Source of the DNA: Paraprevotella sp.
GTDB lineage: Bacteria; Bacteroidota; Bacteroidia; Bacteroidales; Bacteroidaceae
Direction of reading: 5' to 3'
DNA: 38,304 nucleotides
NCBI GenBank assembly: GCA_017937925.1
Contig: JAGBCQ010000026.1
Location: 1 to 38,304, forward strand
The stretch's first letter is position 1. The number at the start of each line of letters is the position of its first letter. The notes beneath the pieces are model-generated. The model was given only the letters and a program-made list of their open reading frames with translations, was not told the DNA's origin and ran no database searches. A program made the translations under genes and the position numbers. Positions 18,300-27,877 of the stretch are shown in pieces.

Positions 18300-21200
18300 A
18301 TGAAAGCAAAATCTATTCTATTCGTTCTTCTCACTTTCTTTTCTGTAAGTGTGTCAGCGCAGAAACGCACCGTGAAAGGAAAGGTAGTGGACAATGCAGG
18401 AAATCCGTTGGAGATGGTGAGTGTACATGTAAAGGGTACAAATGTGGCGACTTATACGGCGAACGATGGCGGCTATTCCATTTCAGCAGCACCCTCAGAT
18501 ACCCTTAGTTTTTCTTTGTTGGGTTACAACAAGTATTTTATTAAGGTGGGCGACCGTAATGATGTGAGCGTGTCGTTGAAAGAAAGCAACGCCTTCAAGA
18601 TGAGCGACCTTGTGGTGACTGGTTACAGTCGTCAGGAACGTCGCGACTTGACGGGTTCTGTATCGTCAGTGAAACCGGACGACAGGATAGGCTTTCAGTC
18701 TGTCGATCAGTTGTTGCAAGGTAAAGCGCCGGGCGTTTATATGAGTAACTCTTCCGGCGCATTGGGTGGAGCTAATCTGTTGACCATTCGCGGTATCAGT
18801 TCTATTATGGGCGACAACAACCCGTTGTATGTCATTGACGGTGTGCCGGTTTACAGTACCGACCGTGATGCCAATAACATGGATGTGTCCGGTGGTGCCA
18901 TACCGGGTATTGCCATGGGTGGAACGCATACAGGTGGCGGAACTTTGAAATACGATCACGAACTGAAATATTCGTTTGAGAGGAACCCCTTGGCAACGCT
19001 CAACCCTGATGACATCGAGTCAATAGAAATATTAAAGGACGCTTTTGCTACCGCCATTTACGGCTCTCGCGGAGCTGCCGGTGTTATCTTGATTACCACG
19101 AAAAAAGGTAGTCGCGACCGTACACAAGTGAATGTCGGTTATACCGTATCAATCGATCGCCCGATGGGAAAGCTCGATTTGCTGAATGGTGACCAATATT
19201 CCGATATATATACAGCTTATTATAAGAAAGGTTTTCCTAGGTTTGCCAATACCGATTGGATTGATGCCGTTACCCGTACTGCTGTAAGTCACGGTGTGAA
19301 TGCTTCCGTGTCAGGCGGACAAGGTAAAACAACCTACTTCATCAGTCTTTCATACGACAACAACCAATCGTACGTTATCAACAATGATATGCAACGTTAT
19401 GCTGCCCGTATGAACTTGAATACCGCCATCAACAAATACTTGGATATGGGATTGAATATGTCGCTTACCAAGTTGAACAACAATGCACTGACAGCAAGTA
19501 ATGTGTATGCGATGGCTTTGAAGAAAGCACCCAATATTCCTGTTTACGATGAGAAGACAGGCGATTATTACTACGGATATGCCCCCAACGAGAAGGGCGA
19601 CCCGGAAGCATACAACCCGGTGGCAATAGCTTATAACAACGATGAAAGTTTGGAAGACACCCGAGTGGTGGGTAATGGTTACTTGGAGTACCGCCCCACA
19701 AGTTGGATTTCTTTGCGCAGCGAGTTGGGAACAGACCTTTACAACTCCTTTACCAATATTCGCAAGCCCGAACTGCCGGAAACATTATCGGGAGTTATCG
19801 GTAATCAGGCATCGGAGTCAACGAGTTTGAAATATAAGATTGTGGTGAACAACACCATCAATATCAATAAGATTTTCGGACAACATTTCTTGCAAGGAGT
19901 GTTGGGACAAAGTTATGAATACACTCAGGAACGTTACAACTCCGTAACGGGAAGTGACTTCTTCAGTCCGGAACTGAACGGTGTGGGAGCAGCGCAAGAA
20001 AAGAGAGTAACCAGCGCTTATATGCGTCAGTATGCGTTGTTCTCGGCATTCGCTCGTTTGAACTACCAATGGAAACATCGTTATATGGCGGGTGTGACCT
20101 ATCGTTTGGACGGTTCGTCACGTTACAACCGCAACCACCGTTATTTGAGTACACCTTCATTCTCTTTAGGTTGGCGAATGTCTGAGGAGAATTTCATTAA
20201 GGACAACTTGAAGTGGGTCGATCAGTTGAAACTCCGTGGCTCGGTAGGTTTGTCAAGTAAGGACGGAAACAACAGTTACTATGGTGCGCAAGCCGTTTAT
20301 AACCTAAATACGTTGACAACTTATGGCGGTCATAGCTATTTGCAAATGTCACAACCCGGTAATGAGAACTTGGATTGGGAGCGTACCATTACCTATGATG
20401 CCGGTTTGGACGTGGAGTTGTTCAAGGGACGTGTGCAGATGACATTCGATTACTTCTATAAGAAGACGACTAATATGTTGTTCTCTTCCGACCTGCCTCT
20501 TTATACAGGTTACACGAAGGAGAATCAGAACATTGCCGACATGATGAATCAAGGAATCGACTTCCAATTGATTACCACCAATATTCAAACCAACGACTTC
20601 CAATGGCAGTCCATATTGAACTTATCACGTTCGACGAATAAGATTTTGAAGTTGAATTTCGAAGGCAACCAGTTGGATCAAGCCAACAGTTCATATAAAT
20701 ATTATGCCGAGGGCGAGCCGGTGGCTCAATGGTATTTGCACGATTGGGTAGGTGTCGATCCTATGACAGGTGACCCCTTGTGGAGATATGCCGATGGTTC
20801 TATCTCAAAGATTCCGCCTGCATCCGATTATGCGAGATCACAGTATAATAAGTTCGTATGCGGTACAGCAATGCCTGATGTTTATGGTTCTTTCACAAAC
20901 ACTTTGATGTATAAGGATTTTGAATTGAATTTTATGTTTACCTTTGCATTAGGCAGTAGAATGATGAACAGTACACGTGCTACATTGTTGACTTACACAC
21001 AATCGGACGCTTGTAACTTGGGTACAGAAATTTTGGAAATGTGGCAGATTCCTGGTCAGCAGACGGACATCCCGAAATTGAACAATGCTTCGGTATTGAA
21101 TGGCTATGACTATACAACGTCTATCACCACGACACGTTTCTTGGAAAACAACTCTTATTTGCGATTGAAGACGTTGACGTTGACTTATAACGTACCACAA

Positions 21201-21398
21201 CGTTTCTTGTTAAAGACGAAGTTTATCAGACAGTTCCGTATTTTCGCTACGTTCACCAACTTGTTTACGATAACGAAGTATAGTGGTCTTGACCCTGAAG
21301 TAAGTGCCTTTGGTTCATCTGCGACGGCAGCAGGTTACGATAACAGTACCATGCCTCAGTCACGCAGTTATCAATTCGGTATCAGAGCCAGTTTCTAA
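18300..21398 (+). CDS. SusC/RagA-family TonB-linked outer membrane transporter
   Basis: A 1032-residue outer-membrane beta-barrel that imports a macromolecule-derived ligand using TonB energy. The signal peptide is residues 1-20 (VSVSA before Gln21). A carboxypeptidase-regulatory-like domain follows (about 22-95, RTVKGKVVDNAGNPLEMVSVHVKGT), then the TonB-box-like DLVVTGYSRQERRDLTGSVS, the plug with LLQGKAPGVYMSNSSGALGG, LTIRGISSI, PLYVIDGVP and ILKDAFATAIYGSRGAAGVILITTKKG, and the barrel. The C-terminus PQSRSYQFGIRASF ends in an aromatic residue as expected. No N-terminal STN signalling domain is seen. It is followed 9 bp later by its SusD partner. Substrate cannot be told from sequence; no glycosidase is linked. 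Confidence 0.95.
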   Translation: MKAKSILFVLLTFFSVSVSAQKRTVKGKVVDNAGNPLEMVSVHVKGTNVATYTANDGGYSISAAPSDTLSFSLLGYNKYFIKVGDRNDVSVSLKESNAFKMSDLVVTGYSRQERRDLTGSVSSVKPDDRIGFQSVDQLLQGKAPGVYMSNSSGALGGANLLTIRGISSIMGDNNPLYVIDGVPVYSTDRDANNMDVSGGAIPGIAMGGTHTGGGTLKYDHELKYSFERNPLATLNPDDIESIEILKDAFATAIYGSRGAAGVILITTKKGSRDRTQVNVGYTVSIDRPMGKLDLLNGDQYSDIYTAYYKKGFPRFANTDWIDAVTRTAVSHGVNASVSGGQGKTTYFISLSYDNNQSYVINNDMQRYAARMNLNTAINKYLDMGLNMSLTKLNNNALTASNVYAMALKKAPNIPVYDEKTGDYYYGYAPNEKGDPEAYNPVAIAYNNDESLEDTRVVGNGYLEYRPTSWISLRSELGTDLYNSFTNIRKPELPETLSGVIGNQASESTSLKYKIVVNNTININKIFGQHFLQGVLGQSYEYTQERYNSVTGSDFFSPELNGVGAAQEKRVTSAYMRQYALFSAFARLNYQWKHRYMAGVTYRLDGSSRYNRNHRYLSTPSFSLGWRMSEENFIKDNLKWVDQLKLRGSVGLSSKDGNNSYYGAQAVYNLNTLTTYGGHSYLQMSQPGNENLDWERTITYDAGLDVELFKGRVQMTFDYFYKKTTNMLFSSDLPLYTGYTKENQNIADMMNQGIDFQLITTNIQTNDFQWQSILNLSRSTNKILKLNFEGNQLDQANSSYKYYAEGEPVAQWYLHDWVGVDPMTGDPLWRYADGSISKIPPASDYARSQYNKFVCGTAMPDVYGSFTNTLMYKDFELNFMFTFALGSRMMNSTRATLLTYTQSDACNLGTEILEMWQIPGQQTDIPKLNNASVLNGYDYTTSITTTRFLENNSYLRLKTLTLTYNVPQRFLLKTKFIRQFRIFATFTNLFTITKYSGLDPEVSAFGSSATAAGYDNSTMPQSRSYQFGIRASF

Positions 21399-21407
21399 TT
21401 TAAAAGT

Positions 21408-22931
21408 ATGATGAAGATGAAAAAATATATCAGTTTTACAGGTTTATTGATAGCAGCAGGCATCCTGTTCAACGCTTGTGAGTTGGACTATGCACCTGAG
21501 AATACGTTGGTCGATGAGAAAGTCTATAAGGACAAGAAGAGCGCTGAGGCTGCTTTAATGGGAAACTATGTGCGTCTGAATGTGTTTATGGCAGGCGCAC
21601 CTCAGGACCAGAACAACTACTCAAACCTCGGTTATACTTGGTACTTGGGCGATTTGGGAACGGAAAATTTGAATGTTCGTGAAAAGTCAAGTGGTTTTGT
21701 TGCCATTGAAAAAGCGGAATATACTAGTTCCGAACACGACAGTTATCTGAGGAATATTTGGTATTGGGGATATAATGCCATAGACTTTTCCAATAATATC
21801 ATTTTGGGAGTGAATCGTTATGGTCAGTACGATGCGCAAATGAAGAAGCAACATATTGCAGAGGCGAAGTTCATCCGTGCGTACATCTATTTCTATTTGC
21901 TGAACATCTATGGCGACCAAGCGTTGTTGGGCAATGACAATGGCGACGGTGTGGTGTTGAGCTTACAACCTTACAATGGATATAATCCTGATGAAGTTTC
22001 AGGACGTTCAACAAATGCAGCAGTGTGGTCACAGATTATCCGTGACTTGGAGGAGGCTATCACCGACCTTCCTGCCGCAGTACCCGATGCGACTTCTCGT
22101 ATTCGTGCAACGAAATCGTCAGCACAAGCCTTGTTGAGTCGTGTCTATTTATATAAAGGTACGTATAAGAATAATCAAGCTGATTTGGTAAAAGCACGTG
22201 ATTTGGCGAAGACCGTCCTTTCAACTTCAGGTTATGCGTTCTCTGCTTCAAGTAACGAGTTTATCACAGCTTTGTTCCCGAACAATGAATACACTCAATC
22301 CGGTTCATACCCTGACCCAACGACAAGAAGCAACGAGTTGATATTCTTCCAACCAAGTCGTTTGTACGTGGACAATTATCCTTGTGGATTGAGCTATTAT
22401 TACCGTAAGTTGAATTTCTTCGTGCCGAAGACGATAGAGAACTTGTACGACAAGGACGACGTGCGTTTGGACTATCTCATTTGGACCGGTTCAAAATCCG
22501 ACAATCCATCGGACAGTACTTCAATGAAGTATAGTGGTGGTGAGTATAATGATGTGATATACATTAGATTGGCGGAAATGAAACTGACCTACGCAGAAAC
22601 GTTGGTGCGTACTTCCAACTCAGTGACAACTGAGGCTGTTGCTCACCTTAACGATATACATCAACGTGCTTATCCCGAAGGATTGAAACCGGCGCCGTAT
22701 AAGGTGGCTGACTTTGCGTCAGTGGATGATTTCTTGAAGGAAGTGTTGAGAGAGCGCAATCGCGAATTGGCGTATGAGGGACATTATCGTTGGGACTTGA
22801 TGCGTACCAATAACCTTTTGGGCGATACAAAAATGGGTGCGATAGACAAGACGCGTTGGAACTTCCCGGTATCTGACTATGAGATCAGGATTTCCGATGG
22901 TAAGATTAAGCAAAATACAGGTTTTAACTAA
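21408..22931 (+). CDS. SusD/RagB-family nutrient-binding lipoprotein
   Basis: A 507-residue outer-membrane lipoprotein that caps the SusC barrel and captures the ligand. The signal peptide ends FNAC with Cys24 lipidated. The TPR-rich SusD fold is recognisable: EKVYKDKKSAEAALMGNYVRLN, the region IAEAKFIRAYIYFYLLNIYGD, AVWSQIIRDLEEAITDLP, SSAQALLSRVYLYKGTY, VIYIRLAEMKLTYAETLVR and the C-terminal LREVLRERNRELAYEGHYRWDLMRTN equivalent (LKEVLRERNRELAYEGHYRW). Three in-frame ATGs occur within four codons; the first, 9 bp after susC, was taken. Co-transcription with susC is very likely. Confidence 0.95.
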   Translation: MMKMKKYISFTGLLIAAGILFNACELDYAPENTLVDEKVYKDKKSAEAALMGNYVRLNVFMAGAPQDQNNYSNLGYTWYLGDLGTENLNVREKSSGFVAIEKAEYTSSEHDSYLRNIWYWGYNAIDFSNNIILGVNRYGQYDAQMKKQHIAEAKFIRAYIYFYLLNIYGDQALLGNDNGDGVVLSLQPYNGYNPDEVSGRSTNAAVWSQIIRDLEEAITDLPAAVPDATSRIRATKSSAQALLSRVYLYKGTYKNNQADLVKARDLAKTVLSTSGYAFSASSNEFITALFPNNEYTQSGSYPDPTTRSNELIFFQPSRLYVDNYPCGLSYYYRKLNFFVPKTIENLYDKDDVRLDYLIWTGSKSDNPSDSTSMKYSGGEYNDVIYIRLAEMKLTYAETLVRTSNSVTTEAVAHLNDIHQRAYPEGLKPAPYKVADFASVDDFLKEVLRERNRELAYEGHYRWDLMRTNNLLGDTKMGAIDKTRWNFPVSDYEIRISDGKIKQNTGFN

Positions 22932-22948
22932 AAAGCTATCATTATATT

Positions 22949-24112
22949 ATGAGAACAAAAGTATTATCATGCCTCATGTTAGGTTTGTGGATGTTGTGTG
23001 GAACGATGTCCGCTCAAGAAACGAACGAAGGAGTGAACTTCGTGGAGGGAAAAACCTTTGCCGAAGCGGTAGCGATGGCAAAAGCCAATGGAAAGAAAGT
23101 GTTTTTGGATTGTTACACTACCTGGTGTGGTCCTTGCCGAATGATGACCAACACTGTGTTCCCGCAAAAAGTGGTGGGTGACTATATGAACAAGGAGTTT
23201 GTCAACATCAAAATCGATATGGAGAAAGGTGAAGGACCTGAGTTGGCGAAACGTTTAAAGGTAAGAGCATATCCTACATTCGTGATGTTCGACGGCGACG
23301 GTAAAGAAATCGGTCGTATGGTAGGCGGTCTGCCCAATGGTGATGAATTCGTTACGGCAGTAAAAGCTGCAATCGGAGAGATGAGTGTGGCTTCTATGAC
23401 TGAACGTTATGAAAAAGGAGAGCGTGACGAGAAGTTCATGACCGAATATTTGACCGTGTTGTCAAAGGCATACGAAAATGAGAAAGCGCAAAAGGTGGCT
23501 GCAGAATTGCTTGAGGGCAAGGAAACACAGTTGTTGGAGAATGAAGCCTTGTTTGCTGCATTCATTAAATACAACAGTTCACCGATGACACCGGCATTCC
23601 AATACTTGTTGCAACATAAGGATGAATTTATGGCGAAGTATCCAAAGATGCCAATCGAACGTGTCATAAACATGAATTGGATGAGTTATCCGCGTACGTT
23701 GTTAAAAAAGAATGACGACGGGACAGCTACGTTCGACCATGAGGCGATGAAAGCCTATGTCAAGGAAATGGAGAAGTGGCAGGTAGCCAACCGCGATGAA
23801 ATCGTTCTTTTATCGGATATTAACGTGGCTGAAGGCACAAAAAACTGGAAAGAATATGTTAAGTTGTGCAGTAAGTATATCAAGAAATACGGTGAGAATG
23901 ACATGTATATTTACAACTGGGCATTGCGTGTAGAGCAGAACTGTGACGACGCCAAGGTGCGTAAAGCAGCAGCCAAGTGGATGGAAAACCGAATCAAAAA
24001 TTTGAAGAAGGCTGAGGCTAAACGTCCGCCATTGAAAGAAGGCGAAATCAGAGCCATGCCGTTGAGTACGTTCTCCGGTTCCTATGAGAAGCTAATCAAA
24101 GAATTGAAATAA
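22949..24112 (+). CDS. Secreted thioredoxin-family protein
   Basis: A 387-residue exported protein with a signal peptide (residues 1-22, ending TMSA before Gln23). The thioredoxin domain (about 30-140) carries Cys60 and Cys63 in TTWCGPCRMM, preceded by KVFLDCYT and followed by the cis-Pro segment VRAYPTFVMFDGDGKEIGR. The remaining ~240 residues are helical and Lys-rich with no domain I recognise. It starts 17 bp after susD and is closed by a terminator, so it ends the locus that also begins with a secreted thioredoxin. A periplasmic disulfide reductase or chaperone role linked to the SusCD cargo is inferred. Confidence 0.88.
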   Translation: MRTKVLSCLMLGLWMLCGTMSAQETNEGVNFVEGKTFAEAVAMAKANGKKVFLDCYTTWCGPCRMMTNTVFPQKVVGDYMNKEFVNIKIDMEKGEGPELAKRLKVRAYPTFVMFDGDGKEIGRMVGGLPNGDEFVTAVKAAIGEMSVASMTERYEKGERDEKFMTEYLTVLSKAYENEKAQKVAAELLEGKETQLLENEALFAAFIKYNSSPMTPAFQYLLQHKDEFMAKYPKMPIERVINMNWMSYPRTLLKKNDDGTATFDHEAMKAYVKEMEKWQVANRDEIVLLSDINVAEGTKNWKEYVKLCSKYIKKYGENDMYIYNWALRVEQNCDDAKVRKAAAKWMENRIKNLKKAEAKRPPLKEGEIRAMPLSTFSGSYEKLIKELK

Positions 24113-24132
24113 ATTTAAATTGTTCGTGTGTT

Positions 24133-24172
24133 GCCTCGTTTGCTTGTGAGAGTGAACGAGGCTTTCTTTTTA
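24133..24172 (+). terminator. Terminator after the SusCD/thioredoxin locus
   Basis: GCCTCGTT (24133-24140) pairs perfectly with AACGAGGC (24155-24162), followed by TTTCTTTTTAT. It separates the locus from rnhB. Confidence 0.85.
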
Positions 24173-24225
24173 TGTAAAACAAAATAAATTCGTTTGTTTT
24201 TCTTCTTTCACAACTTTCTTTGCGT

Positions 24226-24233
24226 TATCTTTA
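24226..24233 (+). promoter_or_regulatory. Possible -7 element for rnhB
   Basis: TATCTTTA (7 of 8 to TAnnTTTG) lies 26 nt before the rnhB ATG. An alternative, TTTCTTTG at 24215-24222, sits 18 bases after TTTG at 24193-24196. The two cannot be separated by eye, but a promoter somewhere in this short gap is required because a terminator lies upstream. Confidence 0.35.
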
Positions 24234-24259
24234 CATGACGAAAAATCACGAGCATTATT

Positions 24260-24877
24260 ATGTTGTTGCCATATTTGAATCCGAATGTAATTGAGGCAGG
24301 CTGTGACGAAGCAGGACGCGGTTGTTTGGCCGGAGCCGTTTATGCCGCCGCTGTAATTCTGCCAAAAGATTATAAGAATGAAATGTTGAACGACTCCAAA
24401 CAGTTGAGTGAGAATAAACGTTATATCTTGAGAGAACAGATAGAACGTGACGCAGTGGCATGGGCTGTAGGGGTGGTCTCACCGGAGGAAATCGATAAAA
24501 TAAATATCCTGAACGCCTCTTTTCTTGCTATGCACCGTGCGGTGGATGCGTTAAAGGTTAGACCGGAAGCCTTATTGATAGACGGGAATCGATTCAAACC
24601 TTATCATGACCTTCCTTACACGACAGTCGTCAAGGGCGATGGTAAATACATGAGTATTGCTGCAGCTTCTATCCTTGCCAAAACTTATCGAGATGATTAT
24701 ATGCAACGTTTGCATCAGGAGTATCCTGTATATCGTTGGGACTCCAATAAAGGCTACCCGGCCAAAGTGCATCGTGAGGCCATCCGACAATATGGAGTGT
24801 CGCCTTATCATAGAATGACGTACAACCTTTTAGGTGACGGGCAGTTGGAATTATTTTCTAATGATGACTTTAAGTAA
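24260..24877 (+). CDS. rnhB: Ribonuclease HII
   Basis: A 205-residue cytoplasmic nuclease that cuts the RNA strand of RNA-DNA hybrids and removes misincorporated ribonucleotides. The N-terminal [21 protein letters not shown] contains the catalytic Asp16 and Glu17 of the RNase HII DEAGRG motif; [20 protein letters not shown] (metal-binding Asp) and [21 protein letters not shown] are further family blocks, and the tail HRxxIRxxGxxxxHRxxY-like segment is present. Length is normal. It is followed 8 bp later by a WYL-type regulator, a pair with no evident functional link. Confidence 0.96.
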   Translation: MLLPYLNPNVIEAGCDEAGRGCLAGAVYAAAVILPKDYKNEMLNDSKQLSENKRYILREQIERDAVAWAVGVVSPEEIDKINILNASFLAMHRAVDALKVRPEALLIDGNRFKPYHDLPYTTVVKGDGKYMSIAAASILAKTYRDDYMQRLHQEYPVYRWDSNKGYPAKVHREAIRQYGVSPYHRMTYNLLGDGQLELFSNDDFK

Positions 24878-24885
24878 TAGGTATT

Positions 24886-25800
24886 ATGGAGTTGGGTATT
24901 TTTGAAAGGCAGTTGCGACTGATGGTATTGCTCACGCAGAATCGCGAATATACCATAGACGAACTATGCCGAAAGTTGGACATGAGCCGCCGTACCATCT
25001 ATCGTTACTTGGAGTTGTTCCGTGATATTGGTTTTGAGGTCATCAAGCAAGGCAATGTGTACCGACTCGACAAATCTTCACAGTTTTTTAAGGAAATCAC
25101 CCAGTTGGTCCATTTCACGGAGGACGAAGCGTTGACTTTAAGGTACGTGCTTGATACGCTTTCTGATACAGACATCCAAGTGCGCCACTTACGTCAGAAA
25201 CTTGAGCGCATTTACGATTTTGGTATTTTGAGTGCCATAGAGAGTGACAAGGAACGAGCTGACAATCTGAAAAACCTTTATGAAGCCATTAAACAGCATC
25301 GTCAAGTAATACTTCATGCCTACAGTTCCGCCAATAGCAATCGGACGGACGACAGAGCCGTAGAACCCTATGCCTTTTTGAACAACCACAATGAGATTCG
25401 CTGTTATGAATTGAGAACCGGGTTGAACAAGACCTTTAAAGTCAGTCGTATCGGCAAGGTGGAGATATTGGATTTGTTGTGGATTAACGAGACCAAACAC
25501 ACTCAAGTCTATACCGATTTGTTCCAATTCAGCGGTGAAGAAAAGCATCGGATTGTGTTGCGCTTGGGACGACTTGCCTATAATTTGCTGAAAGAGGAGT
25601 ATCCGAAAGCGGTGCGCCATATTGAAACAGACGGTCCCGACCATTGGTTGTTGACGGTCGATGTATGCAGTTTTCAGGGTGTGGGACGGTTCGTTTTGGG
25701 ACTGTACGAAGACATCGAAGTGGTAGAATCGGATACTTTCAAGGCGTTTTTACAAGAAAAACTATCACTTTTAACAAAAAAAGTTTCGTCAGTGTCGTAG
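24886..25800 (+). CDS. HTH/WYL-domain transcriptional regulator
   Basis: A 304-residue predicted DNA-binding regulator. Residues 1-60 form a DeoR/HTH_11-type winged helix (YTIDELCRKLDMSRRTIYRYLELFRDIGFEV). A helical middle part (about 70-135) is followed by a WYL-type domain (about 140-215: HRQVILHAYSSANSN...AVEPYAFLNNHNEIRCYELRTG...FKVSRIGKVEILD) in which the usual W-Y-L trio is degenerate (R-C-Y-E-L here), and a C-terminal WCX-like segment. WYL domains bind nucleic acid or small ligands and often control stress or defence genes. The downstream small membrane genes at 25861 and 26185 are possible targets, but this is inference. Confidence 0.82.
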   Translation: MELGIFERQLRLMVLLTQNREYTIDELCRKLDMSRRTIYRYLELFRDIGFEVIKQGNVYRLDKSSQFFKEITQLVHFTEDEALTLRYVLDTLSDTDIQVRHLRQKLERIYDFGILSAIESDKERADNLKNLYEAIKQHRQVILHAYSSANSNRTDDRAVEPYAFLNNHNEIRCYELRTGLNKTFKVSRIGKVEILDLLWINETKHTQVYTDLFQFSGEEKHRIVLRLGRLAYNLLKEEYPKAVRHIETDGPDHWLLTVDVCSFQGVGRFVLGLYEDIEVVESDTFKAFLQEKLSLLTKKVSSVS

Positions 25801-25860
25801 ATTGACACTTTTGGGGCGTTCCTTTGTATCGTTAAGTTAAACCATTAAATACTTTACGAT

Positions 25861-26169
25861 ATGAAAAAGGAAGTCATTTTACAGTCAGCTCCGGTACGTT
25901 CCTCTCAATTCAGTGACGTACGTATCTCTTTGTTCTCAACGCTTAAGTCTTTTGTTTTACGCAGTACGGTCATCATGGTTTTGTCGCGTTTTTACAGTCG
26001 TTTGCTTGAGATGCGCATCACCCCGTTGCAGACCTTCCATTTGACACACGCTCAGTTGGCGTTCTTTATGATGGTCTTTCCTGTAGAGATGTCAGTTGTT
26101 GTTCGCTCTTTGTTGGTGTTGTGGTTTGCGTTGACTCTTTTGCAATGTCGTCGTTCAGGATTAAAATAA
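25861..26169 (+). CDS. Hypothetical 102-residue membrane protein
   Basis: I do not recognise a family. The 102 residues begin with a basic/polar segment (MKKEVILQSAPVRSSQFSDVR), then show one probable amphipathic or membrane helix (about 25-50, TLKSFVLRSTVIMVLSRFYSRLL) and one strongly hydrophobic segment (about 64-97, LAFFMMVFPVEMSVVVRSLLVLWFALTLL), ending basic (CRRSGLK). It starts 60 bp after the WYL regulator; a promoter-like TTCCTTTG lies at 25819-25826, without a good -33 element. A 27-residue membrane peptide gene follows 15 bp later, so the two may be one small operon. Function unknown. Confidence 0.55.
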   Translation: MKKEVILQSAPVRSSQFSDVRISLFSTLKSFVLRSTVIMVLSRFYSRLLEMRITPLQTFHLTHAQLAFFMMVFPVEMSVVVRSLLVLWFALTLLQCRRSGLK

Positions 26170-26184
26170 AGAAAGGAGGTTTAT

Positions 26185-26268
26185 ATGTTGGCAATATTTA
26201 TTCTTTTAGCTGTCGTGTTGGATACATTAGGTTGTATGACAGGACATGATGATGGTATTTTTAAATAA
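26185..26268 (+). CDS. 27-residue single-helix membrane microprotein
   Basis: This is a small reading frame of 28 codons including stop, reading MLAIFILLAVVLDTLGCM then TGHDDGIFK. The first ~17 residues form one hydrophobic helix and the tail is polar with adjacent Asp residues. The support for translation is an exact anti-SD complement, AAAGGAGGT at 26172-26180, 4 bases before the ATG, which is striking in a phylum that rarely uses such sites. It follows the 102-residue membrane gene by 15 bp. No family is recognised; a membrane regulator, small toxin or leader peptide are all possible. Confidence 0.5.
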   Translation: MLAIFILLAVVLDTLGCMTGHDDGIFK

Positions 26269-26295
26269 TTAACTCTGTTATTCAAAAACTATTCT

Positions 26296-26303
26296 TACCT
26301 TTG
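26296..26303 (+). promoter_or_regulatory. -7 element of the gpmI promoter
   Basis: TACCTTTG is an exact match to the Bacteroidetes -7 consensus, 31 nt before the gpmI ATG. The -33 position is weak (TCTG at 26274-26277, 18 bases upstream). Confidence 0.6.
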
Positions 26304-26334
26304 CAATAATCAATAGAACTAAAATATAAGATTT

Positions 26335-27852
26335 ATGGCAAAGAAAGCACTTTTGATGATCCTCGACGGTTGGGGCGTAGGAAATCACGGTAAGGGTGAT
26401 GTTATCTTCAATACTCCGACACCTTATATGGACTATTTGGCACAGAACTATCCGATGTCGCAATTGCAAGCATCCGGTGAGAACGTTGGTTTGCCCGACG
26501 GACAAATGGGTAACTCTGAGGTTGGTCACTTGAATATCGGAGCCGGACGTGTTGTTTATCAGGACTTGGTAAAGATTAACCGCGCTTGTGCAGATGGCAG
26601 CATCTTGAAGAATCCTGAGATTGTTTCGGCTTATGAATATGCTAAGGAGAACGGTAAAAGCGTACACTTGATGGGTTTGACTTCCGATGGTGGTGTACAC
26701 TCTTCATTGGAACACTTGTTCACCTTGTGTGGCATATCTAAGACATACGGTATAAAGAATACGTTCGTTCATTGTTTCATGGACGGCCGTGATACAGACC
26801 CGAAGAGCGGAAAGGGCTTTATTGAGCAGTTGCAGGCTGAGTGTGACAAGACAGGTTGTGCCATTGCTTCTATCATCGGTCGTTTCTATGCGATGGACCG
26901 TGACAAACGTTGGGAACGTGTTAAGGAAGCGTACGATTTGTTGGTAAAAGGTGTGGGTAAGCAAGCTACAGATATGGTGGCAGCTATGCAAGAGTCCTAC
27001 GACGAAGGTGTAACCGACGAGTTTATCAAGGCTATCCACAACTCAACAGTGGATGGAACTATTAAAGAAGGTGATGTCGTTATCTTCTTCAACTATCGTA
27101 ATGACCGTGCGAAGGAATTGACTGTAGTTCTGACACAACAAGATATGCCGGAGCAAGGTATGATGACTATACCGGGATTGCAATATTATTGTATGACACC
27201 GTACGATGCAAGTTTCCAAGGTGTTCATATCCTCTTCCCGAAGGAGAACGTGGAGAATACTTTAGGCGAGTATATCAGTGCGAAAGGTTTGAAGCAATTG
27301 CATACTGCTGAGACCGAGAAATATGCGCACGTTACCTTCTTCTTTAATGGTGGTCGTGAAACACCTTATGAGGGCGAAGAGCGTATTTTGGTGGCTTCTC
27401 CTAAGGTGGCAACCTACGACTTGAAGCCTGAAATGAGTGCTTACGAGGTAAAAGATAAGTTGGTAGAGGCAATTAAAGAGAATAAGTACGACTTTATCGT
27501 TGTCAACTTCGCGAACGGTGACATGGTGGGTCATACCGGTATTTACGAAGCAATAGAAAAAGCCGTGAAGGCTGTTGACGAGTGCGTCAAGGAGGTGGTT
27601 GAAACCGCTAAGGCTACGGATTACGAAACCATTATCATTGCCGATCATGGAAATGCCGATAACGCTATCAATGCTGACGGAACACCGAATACAGCGCACT
27701 CATTGAATCCGGTACCGTTTATTTACGTTACTGAAAACAAGAATGCTAAAGTTGAGGACGGAATCTTGGCGGATGTCGCACCCTCGATCCTGCACATCAT
27801 GGGCTTGGAGCAACCGGCTGACATGACAGGAAAGAACTTGATTAACGACTGA
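26335..27852 (+). CDS. gpmI: 2,3-bisphosphoglycerate-independent phosphoglycerate mutase
   Basis: A 505-residue manganese enzyme that interconverts 3- and 2-phosphoglycerate in glycolysis and gluconeogenesis, in the cytosol. It belongs to the alkaline-phosphatase superfamily: [10 protein letters not shown] holds the first metal-binding Asp, Ser61 in [15 protein letters not shown] is the phosphorylated nucleophile, and further metal-binding motifs are [12 protein letters not shown] and ADHGNADN near the C-terminus. [14 protein letters not shown] and [12 protein letters not shown] are additional iPGM blocks. Length is typical. It has its own promoter and a terminator after it. Confidence 0.97.
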   Translation: MAKKALLMILDGWGVGNHGKGDVIFNTPTPYMDYLAQNYPMSQLQASGENVGLPDGQMGNSEVGHLNIGAGRVVYQDLVKINRACADGSILKNPEIVSAYEYAKENGKSVHLMGLTSDGGVHSSLEHLFTLCGISKTYGIKNTFVHCFMDGRDTDPKSGKGFIEQLQAECDKTGCAIASIIGRFYAMDRDKRWERVKEAYDLLVKGVGKQATDMVAAMQESYDEGVTDEFIKAIHNSTVDGTIKEGDVVIFFNYRNDRAKELTVVLTQQDMPEQGMMTIPGLQYYCMTPYDASFQGVHILFPKENVENTLGEYISAKGLKQLHTAETEKYAHVTFFFNGGRETPYEGEERILVASPKVATYDLKPEMSAYEVKDKLVEAIKENKYDFIVVNFANGDMVGHTGIYEAIEKAVKAVDECVKEVVETAKATDYETIIIADHGNADNAINADGTPNTAHSLNPVPFIYVTENKNAKVEDGILADVAPSILHIMGLEQPADMTGKNLIND

Positions 27853-27877
27853 TAATGTTTAAAACCAAACAATAGTA

